64,000 bases of DNA from Armigeres subalbatus (Eukaryota; Arthropoda; Insecta; Diptera; Culicidae). The notes under the pieces are model-generated. The model searched no databases, was not told where the DNA came from, and saw only the letters and a program-made list of their open reading frames with translations. A program made the translations under genes and the position numbers. The stretch is taken from NCBI RefSeq assembly GCF_024139115.2, contig NC_085139.1, forward strand, positions 101,604,158 to 101,668,157, given 5' to 3'. Below, piece after piece: positions 10,606-20,800 of the stretch (position 1 is its first letter; each line of letters begins with the position of its first letter).

Positions 10606-12348
10606 CAGGGCTGGTAGCGACCGATGCAGCTCAAAAAAGTGACTTTAGTGACCAAACTGACGAAAAAAGGGACCAAATAGTGACTTTCAGTTGCAGAAAA
10701 AGTGACCAAATAGTGACAGTTTCAGTTGCAAGTTCGATGAGACGAAATTAAGCGTTTTTGGGTCGAATGAGAATCATCTTTCACTCACCACTCTTTTGCC
10801 TTATAGAACGAACTCAGAAGAGAAATGAAAATCGTACACGCTAACTTTTATCTACTCAGTAAAATTGTATTGGGCTTCCTTTTAATTTTTATTTTATTTT
10901 ATTTAATTTTTTTTTAAATATCAGTCAAAAACAGTACTCAAAACTATGAGTAGTCTTACGAGAAAATCAATTTTTTACGCCACTGGAAGTGAGCGAAACA
11001 TGGTTATCACTCATAAGACCTGTTTTCTTTTCTGAAAAATGATTTCTAGGTAAAAATCTGCGTGAAGGAGCATTCCCTTCACCTGAGAATCAGTGAAAAT
11101 TGAGTTCACTGGATTTGCTGAATACCTATTTAAGAAAGATGCACGATTTATCATAGGTGCCACGGAAGTTGTTGGAATTTTTTCAGTGCAAAAAAACAAC
11201 AGTACGGATCGTTTGGGTAGAAAACGGAACAAAAATTATGAAGATCCAGTACAACGAGCCTGGGATTGAACGCTCAACCTCCTGCTTATACTGCAGGACT
11301 ATGCTCTCTGAACTATTTAAATATTTTTCTTCCAAAATACGCAGATTTCCCAACTTGCTGTACGTATTCATGAACGATTTTTGCTATGGAATTCGATAGC
11401 GCATGCAATCTTCAAAATTGGGGAGACTTGATTCTCTCTCTATAACATCTACTCAATAAATATTTTTTTAGAGCAAACGCTTCATCACATCTGTCAAATT
11501 TACAAAAAATAGCCGCAAATTTATATTTTCTTGAATTTGTTTGCCAAACTTCTCAAGTCTCAGAATCAAGTCTCCTCATATTGTGACAACAACTCAAAAT
11601 CCAATTATCCTGAAATTGTGGTGGAATGTTGGCATTTTTATCCAGTGAAGATCATTTCGCATATTGACGGCTTGTGCTGTGAAATAATGATAGCATTTTG
11701 TCAATATTAAGGGAAGTTGTTCAACTTTTGCTAGTCACTAAAAACATCTTTAGATGGGACAAACACAGTAAATAATAGAGTAAATAAGGTTGTCAATCAA
11801 AAAATAATTCGCCACATAACAATCATTTGTCTAGCGGCTCTATAATACAAGTACGCTCTAGCAATAGGCTGCTATAGTTCTTGGTAAAACAGCGGAGAAT
11901 AAAGTCTCCCAAGGGGTCAAGTCTCCCAAGGAATCAAATCTTCCCACTTTCTCATACTGTATAAAGTTTGAGCTTTAAAACAAAATCGGAATTGGCAGGT
12001 CTCCTGCTTGCATGACTGTATACCAACTTATAAATTGTGACGTGAAACACCAATTAGCTACTGTTGAAATGCCAGTAAAAGCAGCGAGTTAAACGGCTGG
12101 CGAAGTTTCAGCGCGATCATTATTTTAAGATCCGTAATTTTATTTCCGCCATGATCAAAGCATCATCCGATGGGTACATAGAGTTTTATTTAAAAAAAAT
12201 CTTAGTCAATAGTTTCAAAATAGTTGAAAATAGTGACTTTTTGCGAGAAAAAGTGACTTTAGTGACTTGAGGTCGAAAAAAGGGACTTTTTAGTGACTTG
12301 CCCGAAAAAAGTGACCAAGTCACTAAAAAGTGACCCTTACCAGGCCTG
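10606..12348. mobile_element. Non-autonomous TIR element (possibly hAT-like), 1.74 kb
   Basis: The left end starts CAGGGCTGGTAGCGACC and the right end, reverse complemented, starts CAGGCCTGGTAAGGGTC. The ends are flanked by the direct repeat TCATTT (10600-10605 and 12349-12354). Beside both ends, in direct orientation, are runs built from AAAAAGTGACTTTAGTGAC (about 10623-10725 and 12235-12335). The interior is AT-rich with no transposase-like frame, so it is non-autonomous or dead. A tRNA-like segment lies at 11255-11315. CAGNG-type termini are typical of hAT elements, but those usually make 8-bp duplications, so the superfamily is uncertain. Confidence 0.75.
11255..11315 (-). other. Degenerate tRNA-like segment inside a TIR element
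   Basis: On the minus strand a 5-bp stem CCTGC/GCAGG closes a 7-nt loop and is followed by AGGTTGAGCGTTCAATCCC, resembling a variable region, T arm and box B. The acceptor stem does not pair convincingly, so this is not a functional tRNA gene. A similar but better preserved segment lies at 26917-26983. Confidence 0.4.
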
Positions 12349-13110
12349 TCATTTGGGTGAAAAAGCCAAATAATGTCGTTCGGCAGAACATGTCAATTAG
12401 TCGAAAAAGTAGTCTGATGTAATAGTCGTTTTGGATGAAATGGTCGTTTGGCAGAAAGGGTCATCTGGCCGAAAATGTTATTTGCCCGAAATGGTTATAC
12501 GGCCGAAAGTGTTGTTTGGCCGAACTGCTGATATTGCCGAAAAATTCGTTTGGCAGAATAGGCCGCTTGTTTGAAATGCTCATCGAGCAGAAAGTGCCAT
12601 TTAGCCGAACGAGGTGACATTTTTGTCCATATGACCATATGGCAAACTACATGTTCGGCCAAAAGCCATTTTCGGACAAATGATCTGTTGGGGGAAATAA
12701 CTTTTTCGGCCAAATTATCAGTTCGACCGTATGTCGCCTGTATGTCGCTTTCAGCCAAATGACATTTTCGACCGTTTTAGACCTTAACGGTTCGCGTTAG
12801 AACTTAACGTTAGACGAAAAGGCCACAAACCCATCAAGCCTTTTTTTGGCCGTATTACCGTATTACTACTATTTCACCCAAACCGATCGGCCCAACGATT
12901 ATTTCGGACAAACAAACTGTTAAGGCATATGACTCTTTCAGCCAAGTTACCAGTTCAGTCGTATGTACCGCCAAACCATTTTGTACCAAAAACCGTTTCA
13001 ACCAAATGTAGTTTGGCTAGATGGCTATCGGCTTAAAGAGTTTTTCGGCCAAGTGGCTTATGGCCAAATGGTGCTCCACCGAATGACTTTCGGCCAAACG
13101 ATCTGAACTA
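12349..13110. repeat. Degenerate 21-bp TTTGGCCGAA minisatellite with internal inversion
   Basis: Diverged units with spacing near 21 bp carry the near-palindrome TTTGGCCGAA followed by AATGTCA or AGTGTT-like sequence (12349-12640). From about 12640 to 13110 the motif is read as TTCGGCCAAA, so the orientation is reversed. The 7-residue periodicity in the plus-strand frame at 12435-12617 reflects the 21-bp unit. It is interrupted only by decay. Confidence 0.8.
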
Positions 13111-13235
13111 AAAAGAACTTAACGCAGAGATAAAAAAAACGTTTGAAATATCTAAACAAAAATCCAATTTCCGTACAACTTAAAAATTTCACGAGGAAGT
13201 TCTCATAGATTTTTTTTTTAGAAATTCTATATAAT

Positions 13236-13246
13236 TTGTTGGGAAA
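13236..13246. repeat. Target site duplication, left copy
   Basis: TTGTTGGGAAA is repeated exactly at 13684-13694 and flanks the SINE, defining its borders. Confidence 0.9.
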
Positions 13247-13683
13247 GGGGGTCCCGTAGCGTAGTTGGCTACACGTTCGCCTTAAAAGCGAATGGTCATG
13301 GGTTCGATTCCCAGCCCCTCCACCAAAACCCTCGTCAGTCGCCGGATGCGCAGCCCATGCGGTAGCGTATTGGGGAACGCGTCTTACCGTCACGGTTGCC
13401 TGATGACGACTGACAACTTGTTCTTCTCGGAGGCATTCCTCCAACGGACCCGGCTTAATGGCAACTGAACAATGCAACGAACATTGGATGCACGACATGG
13501 ACAAACGGACACAATGGACTCACGATGAGATGGACTGGCAACGACAACAATAATGGTAATGGAAAATCTAAAAATAGATTCTGTGTGGATTCTGTTCAGC
13601 AGAATACCACAGTAGATCTCGGCACAGTAGCGGTTAAGTAACACAGAGTGCCTAACAAATAAAGAAATGAATAAAAAAAAAAA
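13247..13683 (+). mobile_element. Full-length tRNA-derived SINE with 11-bp target duplication
   Basis: The head (13247-13322) is tRNA-like. Box A TAGCGTAGTTGG is at 13257-13268, a perfect 5-bp stem TTCGC/GCGAA with 7-nt loop is at 13276-13292 (loop CTTAAAA, anticodon position TAA), and box B GGTTCGATTCC is at 13301-13311. The short variable region argues against a true tRNA-Leu. A body of about 330 bp follows, then an A-rich tail with AATAAA-like repeats (about 13656-13683). The direct repeat TTGTTGGGAAA on both sides shows retrotransposition of an intact copy. It is unrelated in sequence to the Feilai-like SINEs here. Confidence 0.9.
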
Positions 13684-13694
13684 TTGTTGGGAAA
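13684..13694. repeat. Target site duplication, right copy
   Basis: Exact copy of the 11-bp sequence at 13236-13246, directly after the A-rich tail of the SINE. Confidence 0.9.
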
Positions 13695-13970
13695 TTTTAA
13701 AGAGTTTCTTCTGGACACTGCTTTTTCCGCCTATATTTTGAAAACATTTCTGTGGAAATTCCGAAAAATACCTGAACCATTTCCCTAAAAATTTGGAACA
13801 GTTTCCCGTGAAAATTGGGAAAAATTACTATGACATACAATCCCTTCAATTCTATTTCTGTTGAAAATCCAATATGAACATACAGTATTTAAAGTCCTGA
13901 AGAAGTTTTGAGCTACTTTCGGACCAAAAAAAAAACACTAATCGGTCATTTTCTCTAGGTCCGTAGTTCA

Positions 13971-14033
13971 ATGTGACTTTTTAGTGACTTGCCCGAAAAA
14001 TGAGCAATTTACTAAAAAGTCACCCACTACAAG
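13971..14033 (+). mobile_element. Isolated right-end fragment of the 10606-12348 element family
   Basis: The sequence GTGACTTTTTAGTGACTTGC, then CCGAAAAA, then ACTAAAAAGTCACCC, then CTACAAGG corresponds in order to the right end of the TIR element (12280-12346). No left end or target duplication is seen, so it is a truncated second copy of the same family about 1.6 kb away. Confidence 0.7.
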
Positions 14034-14034
14034 G

Positions 14035-14550
14035 TTTGCGATGGGATTGCGGAAAGAGTATTGAAGGTACATATTCTAGACAGAACCCTGAAGCGATTCC
14101 GAAAAGAATCCTGATCCTTAAATGAATCAACGTTTGAGTTTGTTGAAGTGTGTTGTCTGAATTTTTGGAATTCGTTCGAATTTTTCATGGAATTCTTTCA
14201 AATTATCTGAACGGTTTTGTTTGAATTTCTTATCGTCTGAATTCTTGGAAGGAATTTGGTTGATTTCTTTGATTTTATTTTATTTGTGCGAATTATTTGG
14301 TAGAACTTGATTACATTTCGTAAGGAAGATTTTCTAAATTCGTGAATGGAATTTGTTTCATTCTCAAAGGAATTCGTTTGTATTTGCTTATGGAAATATG
14401 TATGTTCGTAAAGGAATTCGTCTCTAAAGCTTTTTTCAAAATTTTAAATTAAAAAGATCGTTAAATTTGCTCAACAGAATAAGTTTTTTTAGAATAAATT
14501 TGACTGAATTATTCGAAAACAAAACTGTCCGAATCTTTCCAAGGAAATCT
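14035..14550. repeat. Decayed minisatellite remnants
   Basis: At 14070-14120 there are units resembling array 3 (GACAGAACCCTGAAGCGATTC followed by another GAATCCTG). From about 14130 to 14430 there are diverged repeats of a GGAATTCGTTTGAATTT-type motif with spacing of roughly 20-30 bp. Homology between neighbouring units is weak, so the unit length is uncertain. Confidence 0.55.
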
Positions 14551-14555
14551 ATTTA

Positions 14556-15917
14556 CAGGGGTTAGACAAAAAGGTTGAGATAGGCAAAAATTTGTCGAAG
14601 TTCAAATCAGCATTACTTTGCGTAGAATGATCCGATTTGGATCAAACTGGGACCATCCGACGCGGAAACTCTTCTAGTATACTGGCCCTATGCAAAACCT
14701 CTGATTGGCCCTTGGCCACCCGTGGTGTTCCGGGTTTTCCGAGGGTATGTTAAAAATGCATTTTTCAGCTGCTTGTCATTTTATATGACGTTTAATGACA
14801 TGATGTTTTATGTATTCCCCAGAAACTAGAACTAATATGCTGACCAATGCTGGCTGCAGATCGAAAATCCGTTAGGTATACGCAGAGATATGGCCATTTT
14901 CGTGAAAATGATACGGGATTGGCCATACATCCTGAACAAATGTCACTTTCGCAGAACTTCCGGAACCTGTTACAATTTGCCAAAGAGTCTCACAGTCCTC
15001 AAAATATATCTCTAATCTTCTTCTTCTTCTTCTTCTTATTGGCATTACATCCCCACACTGGGACAGAGCCGCCTCGCAGCTTAGTGTTCACTAAGCACTT
15101 CCACAGTTATTAACTGCGAGGTTTCTAAGCCAGGTTACCATTTTTGCATTCGTATATCATGAGGCTAACACAATGATACTTTTATGCCCAGGGAAGTCGA
15201 GACAATTTCCAATCCGAAAACTGCCTAGACCGGCACCGGGAATCGAACCCAGCCACCCTCAGCATGGTTTTGCTTTGTAGCCGCGCGTCTTACCGCACGG
15301 CCAAGGAGGGTCCTATATCTCTAATAAAGATCCTATATTCATCGTCTTGGGAAAACATGAATTTTGACACCCATATATACATGGTTCCAGATGGTGCCAA
15401 AACCGGCCCCTCCTGGAAGGCCCATGGAACCTGCTATAAGCGTGATAGTGGACACTATCATTCTGGTAATGTTTCTGTAATCATCGTCTCGCAAAGCCAT
15501 GAAGTCAGATACTCATATTTGCATTATTCCGATCTGTTATCATTTCGTCATGTTCCCGGGACCGTTTTTACGGAAATGACCATATCTCTGCGTAGTTTTG
15601 ATGGATTTTCGATCTACAGCCATCATTGGCCGGCATATTAGTTCTAGTTTTCGGAAAAAACATAAAACATGATGAAAGTTAACGTCACATAAAATGACAA
15701 GCAGTGGAAAAAAGCATCTTGAACATACCCTCGAAAAACCCGGAACATTTCCGGTGGCCAAGGACCAATCTGAGGTTTTGCAGGGAGAGAGTATACAAGA
15801 AGAGTGTCCGCTTCTGATGGTCCTGGTTTTATCAAAATCGGATTATTATACGCAAAGTTATGCTGATTTGAATTTCGATTTATTTTTACTTATCTCAACG
15901 TTTTTGTCTAACCCCTG
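14556..15917. mobile_element. Fold-back TIR element with about 360-bp inverted arms and TA target duplication
   Basis: The left arm, 14556-14918, and the right arm, 15553-15917, are reverse complements along their whole length at moderate identity. Both outer ends read CAGGGGTTAGACAAAAA and are flanked by TA (14554-14555 and 15918-15919), consistent with Tc1/mariner-type insertion. The loop carries a nested SINE at 15017-15313; without it the element is about 1.05 kb. Arm divergence indicates an old insertion. No transposase is present. Confidence 0.85.
15017..15313 (-). mobile_element. Feilai-like tRNA-derived SINE with 12-bp target duplication
   Basis: On the minus strand it begins GGACCCTCCTTGGCCGTGCGG (box A-like), has box B GGGTTCGATTCCC at about 15238-15250, a body containing CTTAGAAACC and CTCTGTCCCAGTG, and ends in a (GAA)n tail, seen as (CTT)n at 15017-15037. 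TATATCTCTAAT flanks it at 15005-15016 and 15314-15325. From memory of the family this is Feilai, known from Aedes; the family name is recalled, not searched. Confidence 0.88.
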
Positions 15918-17853
15918 TATTCCACGGAGAAATTTGGCTGATAATATGATGATTCGAAACATACGGCGACAATAATCCGACCTCCTACCTACTTCAGTCC
16001 GTTCCCGTTCATTCTTACTTTTGCAGTCGCAGCGTATTTAGCGCTTTTCGCCATTACCCTGCAATCAACTTCACAATTCAAATACCCCTCACGTTTAACT
16101 CTTTTGCCATTGACCGGAATAATATTCACACCAGAGCAAACGACGACCAAGTCGCTCACCAATACAGCTTTTTCGACGGTGTTGGCTGGACAATAATCTT
16201 GAGAAAGTCCTAAATCAGTAACTAAGTGAGCTACAAAAAAATCAGTATTGAAAATACGAGAAAAAATTGAGTACGGCCGTGAAATAATCAACAAAGCAAG
16301 TAATATTTTCTACATTTACGATCTTACGCTACATTGATTCATTCGCTACGCTACCGGCAAACCAAACCCAGCATGCAGCAACAGCAGCAGCTTCTTCGCT
16401 CAAGAATCGCAGCCATTCGGCGTGGTTGAGTCACAACCGGCATAGCCGTCCTCCTCCTTGCCAGTGCGCCACTACCGCGTGGAGTCATGGTCTGTCCGCT
16501 CCGATGTGGTTGTCCACGCTTCGGTGACTTAACACCCATACCACTACCAAAAGCGATTACGCTGCTGCGCAAGTGATCAACTTCTGTTGATTTCCCGACC
16601 GGGGGTGACCGGCGACGGTTCTCACGAGAAATAAAGCCAGAAACGCAGAGCAAAAACGTACACGCTGAGATGTCTAGAAAAGCAGCTCTCATGAGCATTT
16701 CGTGAGAGCATGTTACTTAACTCTCGTGAACATGGCCAAGTGAGGCACCCTTTCAGGAAGAGCAGGACAGATATCGAGTTTTCAAGGTTAATTCGCCGGT
16801 GGATTGCGTGATGCGCAGACAATTGTAAGGTTTCCTTCTCTTTTCTCTCATAGATTGTCTGAACCGCACGCTAAAAATGGTTGACAGAATTTTTGGATTC
16901 CATTCACAGAGGTGGGCCTCTTCTAGAACAACACATAGATGAGCTAGATTTACAGTACAGTACATACAGTCACAAAATTACCTCGTACAGTCGAGTTAAT
17001 AATTGCTAATAATTATTTTTATTCAATATGTAAACATTTTACAGATGTCTAGTTTTATGAAGAATGTAATGCTATTAAAAATATTGCGATAAAATAACAC
17101 GAGGCATTTTTGTTTTGTGTTGTTCTAGAAGAGGCACGTTTTGTGTGAATGGAACACAAAAATGTGTTAATGATTTTTAGCATGCGCGTTGCCATCCTCA
17201 ATTCGTTTTGTTTCTTTTTTAAACGTAAAAGACAGCCCAATAGCAAGCAGGCCCGCAGGTCGAGCCGAGCTAATCAATTGACTTATCTTGCGTTCGTTAT
17301 GCCAAGTCGTCGCGGGCTTAGAAGCGGATTTACTTAGATTTAGAGCGCGCTATCCATACTAAAATGTGATTTATGACAGTCATCCCAATTGGGACCGCAC
17401 GACGAACGATCGGGCGCGCGCGGCCATTGACTTTAGTACAGCACTGACTGTTTGATGGTTTATCGAATTTTGAGGAGAACTGCGCCACAGGTGAGATTAG
17501 TCGGTCGGTCGTGAATAGATGTGGAAACACACATGGAATTAATTTGGTTAATGATGGGGAGTATGAGCGGTTCTATCGAATCTGCGCGCACAGCACGTGG
17601 TTAGAATGGAATCCGGAGGGGGTCGCCGTTCAGTAGATTCGAAAAGGTAGCTGCGGCTGGTAATGGGATAGAAAATTGGGTTTTTATGTGATAGAAAATT
17701 GAGGCTATCGGAGGTCACGGACCGAAAAAGGAGGGAACTATTTGAATTATTTTGACCAGATCAAGCATACTGGGTTGCATTAGAAGAGAGATTGATGATC
17801 CCAATTCCAAGGTTAAAATTAATTACGGATATTTTTTTATTTTATATTTATTT
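15918..17853. other. Non-repetitive spacer
   Basis: About 1.9 kb of apparently single-copy DNA. A minus-strand frame at 16351-16698 (115 codons) starts with a hydrophobic N-terminus and ends in a Cys run encoded by a CAG/CTG-type repeat (around 16376-16395). I do not recognise it and do not call it a gene. The segment 17100-17650 is GC-richer with no identifiable feature. Confidence 0.5.
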
Positions 17854-20800
17854 TCGTCAGAATCCCTTCAGGATTCTCGTCAGAATCCCTTCAGGATTCT
17901 CGTCAGAATCCCTTTAGGATTCTCGTCAGAATCCCTTCGGAATTCTCGACAGAATCCCTTCCGGATTCTCGACAGAATCCCTCCCGGTTCCCGACAGAAT
18001 CCCTTCCGGATTATCGATAGAATCCCTCCAGGATTCTCGACAGAATCCCTTCAGGATTATCGACAGAATCCCTTCAGGATTCTCGACAGAATCCCTTCAG
18101 GATTCTCGACAGAATCCCTTCAGGATTCTCGACAGAATCCCTTCAGGATTCTCGACAGAATCCCTTCAGGATTCTCGACAGAATCCCTTAAGGATTCTCG
18201 TCAGAATCCCTCAAGGATTTTCGTCAGAATCTGGTCAGGATCCTCAACAAAATCTGGTCAGGATCCTGAACAGAATTTGGTCACGATTCTCAACAGAATC
18301 TGGTCAGGATCCTCAACAGAATCCCTTCAGAATTCTCGTCAGAATCCCGTCAGGATTCTCGTCAGAATCCCTTCAGGATTCTCGTCAGAATCCCTTCAGG
18401 ATTCTCGTCAGAATCCCTTCAGGATTCTCGTCAGAATCCCTTCAGGATTCTCGTCAGAATCCCTTCAGGATTCTCGTCAGAATCCCTTCAGGATTCTCGT
18501 CAGAATCCCTTCAGGATTCTCGTCAGAATCCTTTCAGGATTCTCGGCAGAATTCCTTCAGGATTCTCGGCAGAATCCCTTCAGGATTTTCATGAGAATCC
18601 CGTCAGGATTCTCGTCAGAACCCCTTCAGGATTCTCGCCAGAATCTTTTCAGGACTCTCGTCAGAATCCCTTCAGGATTCTAGCCAGAACCCCTTCAGGA
18701 TTCTCGTCAGAATCTCTTCAGGACTATCGTCAGAATCCCTTCAGGATTCTCGTCAGAATCTTTTCAGGACTCTCGTCAGAATCCCTTCAGGATTCTAGCC
18801 AGAACCCCTTCAGGATTCTCGTCAGAATCTCTTCAGGACTCTCGTCAGAATCCCTTCAGGATTTTAGTCAGAATCCCTTCAGGGTTTTCGTCAGAATCCC
18901 TTCAGGATTCTCGTCAGAATCCCTTCAGGATTCTCGTCAAAATCCCTTCAGGATTCTCGTCAGAATACCTCCAGGATTCTCGTCAGAATCCTTTCAGGAT
19001 TCTCGTCAGAATCCCTTCAGGATTCTCGTCAGAAACCCTTCAGGATTCTCGTCAGAATCTCTTCAGGATTCTCGCCAAAATCCTTTCAGAATTCTCGTCA
19101 GAATCCTTTCTCGACAGAATCCCTTCTGACTATCGTCAGAATCCCTTCAGGATTCTCGTCAGAATCTTTTCAGGATTTTGGTCAGAATCCCTTCAGGATT
19201 TTGGTCAGAATCCCTTCAGGATTTTGGTCAGAATCCCTTCAGGATTTTGGTCAGAATCCCTTCAGGATTTTCGTCAGAATCCCTTCAGGATTCTCGTCAG
19301 AATCCCTTCAGGATTCTCGTCAGAATCCCTTCAGGATTCTCGTCAGAATCCCTTCAGGATTCTCGTCAGAATCCCTTCAGGATTCTCGTCAGAATCCCTT
19401 CAGGATTCTCGTCAGAATCCCTCCAGGATTCTCAGAATCTTTTCTGGACTCTCGTCAGAATCCCTTCAAGATTCTCGTCAGAATCCCTTCAGGATTCTCG
19501 TCAGAAACCCTTCAGGATTCTCGTCAGAATCCCTTCAGGATTCTCGTCAGAATCCCTTCAGGATTCTCGACAGAATCTCTTCAGGATTCTCGACAGAATC
19601 CCTTCAGGATTCACGTCAGAATCCCTTCAGGATTCTCGTCAGAATCCCTTCAGGATTCTCGTCAGAATCCCTTCAGGTTTCTCGTCAGAATCCCTTCAGG
19701 TTTCTCGTCAGAATCCCTTCAGGATTCTCGTCAGAATCCCTTCAGCATTCTCGTCAGAATCCCTTCAGGATTCTCGTCAGAATCCCTTCAGGATTCTCGT
19801 CAGAATCCCTTCAGGATTCTCGTCAGAATCCCTTCAGGATTCTCGTCAGAATCCTTTCAGGATTCTCGTCAGAATCCCTTCAGGATTCTCGTCAGAATCC
19901 CTTCAGGATTCTCGTCAGAATCCCTTCAGGATTCTCGACAAAATTCCTTCAGGATTCTCGACAGAATTTCTTCAGAAATCTCGATCGAATCAGTAATCTC
20001 GAAAGAATCCCTTCAGGATTCTCGAAAGAATCCCTTTAGGATTCTCGAGAGAATCCCTTCAGAATTCTCGTCAGAATCCTTTCAGGATTCTCATCAGAAT
20101 CCCTTCAGAATTCTCGTCAGCATCCTTTCAGGATTCTCGTCAGAATCCTTTCAGGATTCTCGTCAGAATCCTTTCAGGATTCTCGTCAGAATCTTTGCAA
20201 GATTCTCGTCAGAATCTTTTCAGGATTCTCGTCAGAATCCTTTCAGGATTCTCGTCAGAATCCTTTCAGGATTCTCGTCAGAATCCTTTCAGGATTCTCG
20301 TCAGAATCCTTTCAGGATTCTCGTCAGAATCCTTTCAGGATTATCGTCAGAATCCTTTCAGGATACTTGTCACAATCCTTTCAGGATTCTCGTCAAAATC
20401 CTTTCAGGATTCTCGTCAGAATCCTTTCAGGATTCACTTTGGAATCCTTTCAGGATTCACTTTGGAATCCTTTCAGGATTCACTTTGGAATCCTTTCAGG
20501 ATTCTCGTAGGAATCCTTTCAGGATTATCGTCAGAATCCTTTCAGGATTCTCGTCAGAATCCCTTCAGGATTATAGTCAGAATAATTTTAGAATTCTTGT
20601 CAGAACCCCTTTAGGATTCTCGTCAGAATCCCTTTAGGATTCTGGTCAAAATTTCTTCAGGATTCTAGTCAAAATTCCTTTTCGACAAAATCCCTTCAGG
20701 ATTCTCGACCGAATCCCTTCAGGATTCTCGACCGAATCCCTTCAGGATTCTCGACAGAATCCCTTCAGGATTCTTAACACAATCCCTTTAGGATTTTCGA

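Noticed and set aside
10606..12348. Retrotransposon with LTRs, suggested by direct repeats near both ends
   Set aside because: The direct GTGACTTTAGTGAC runs are short and subterminal, the outermost bases are inverted, and there is no primer-binding site, polypurine tract or coding region.
13247..13322. Functional tRNA-Leu(UAA) gene
   Set aside because: Leu tRNAs have a long variable arm, absent here, and the segment continues into a SINE body and A-rich tail with target duplication.
13058..13504. 148-codon minus-strand frame containing an RTHDHSLLRR-like stretch
   Set aside because: That stretch is the antisense of the tRNA-like head of the SINE at 13247-13683, a frequent source of false gene calls.
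16351..16698. 115-codon minus-strand frame with a hydrophobic N-terminus and terminal Cys run
   Set aside because: I considered a small secreted peptide, but the rest is Arg/Pro/Ser-rich, the Cys run is a CAG/CTG microsatellite, and I recognise no family. Transcript data would be needed.
19201..20637. 478-codon open frame and two overlapping frames in other phases on the plus strand
   Set aside because: Same effect in array 5: the three phases encode permutations of one repeat, which rules out selection on one frame.
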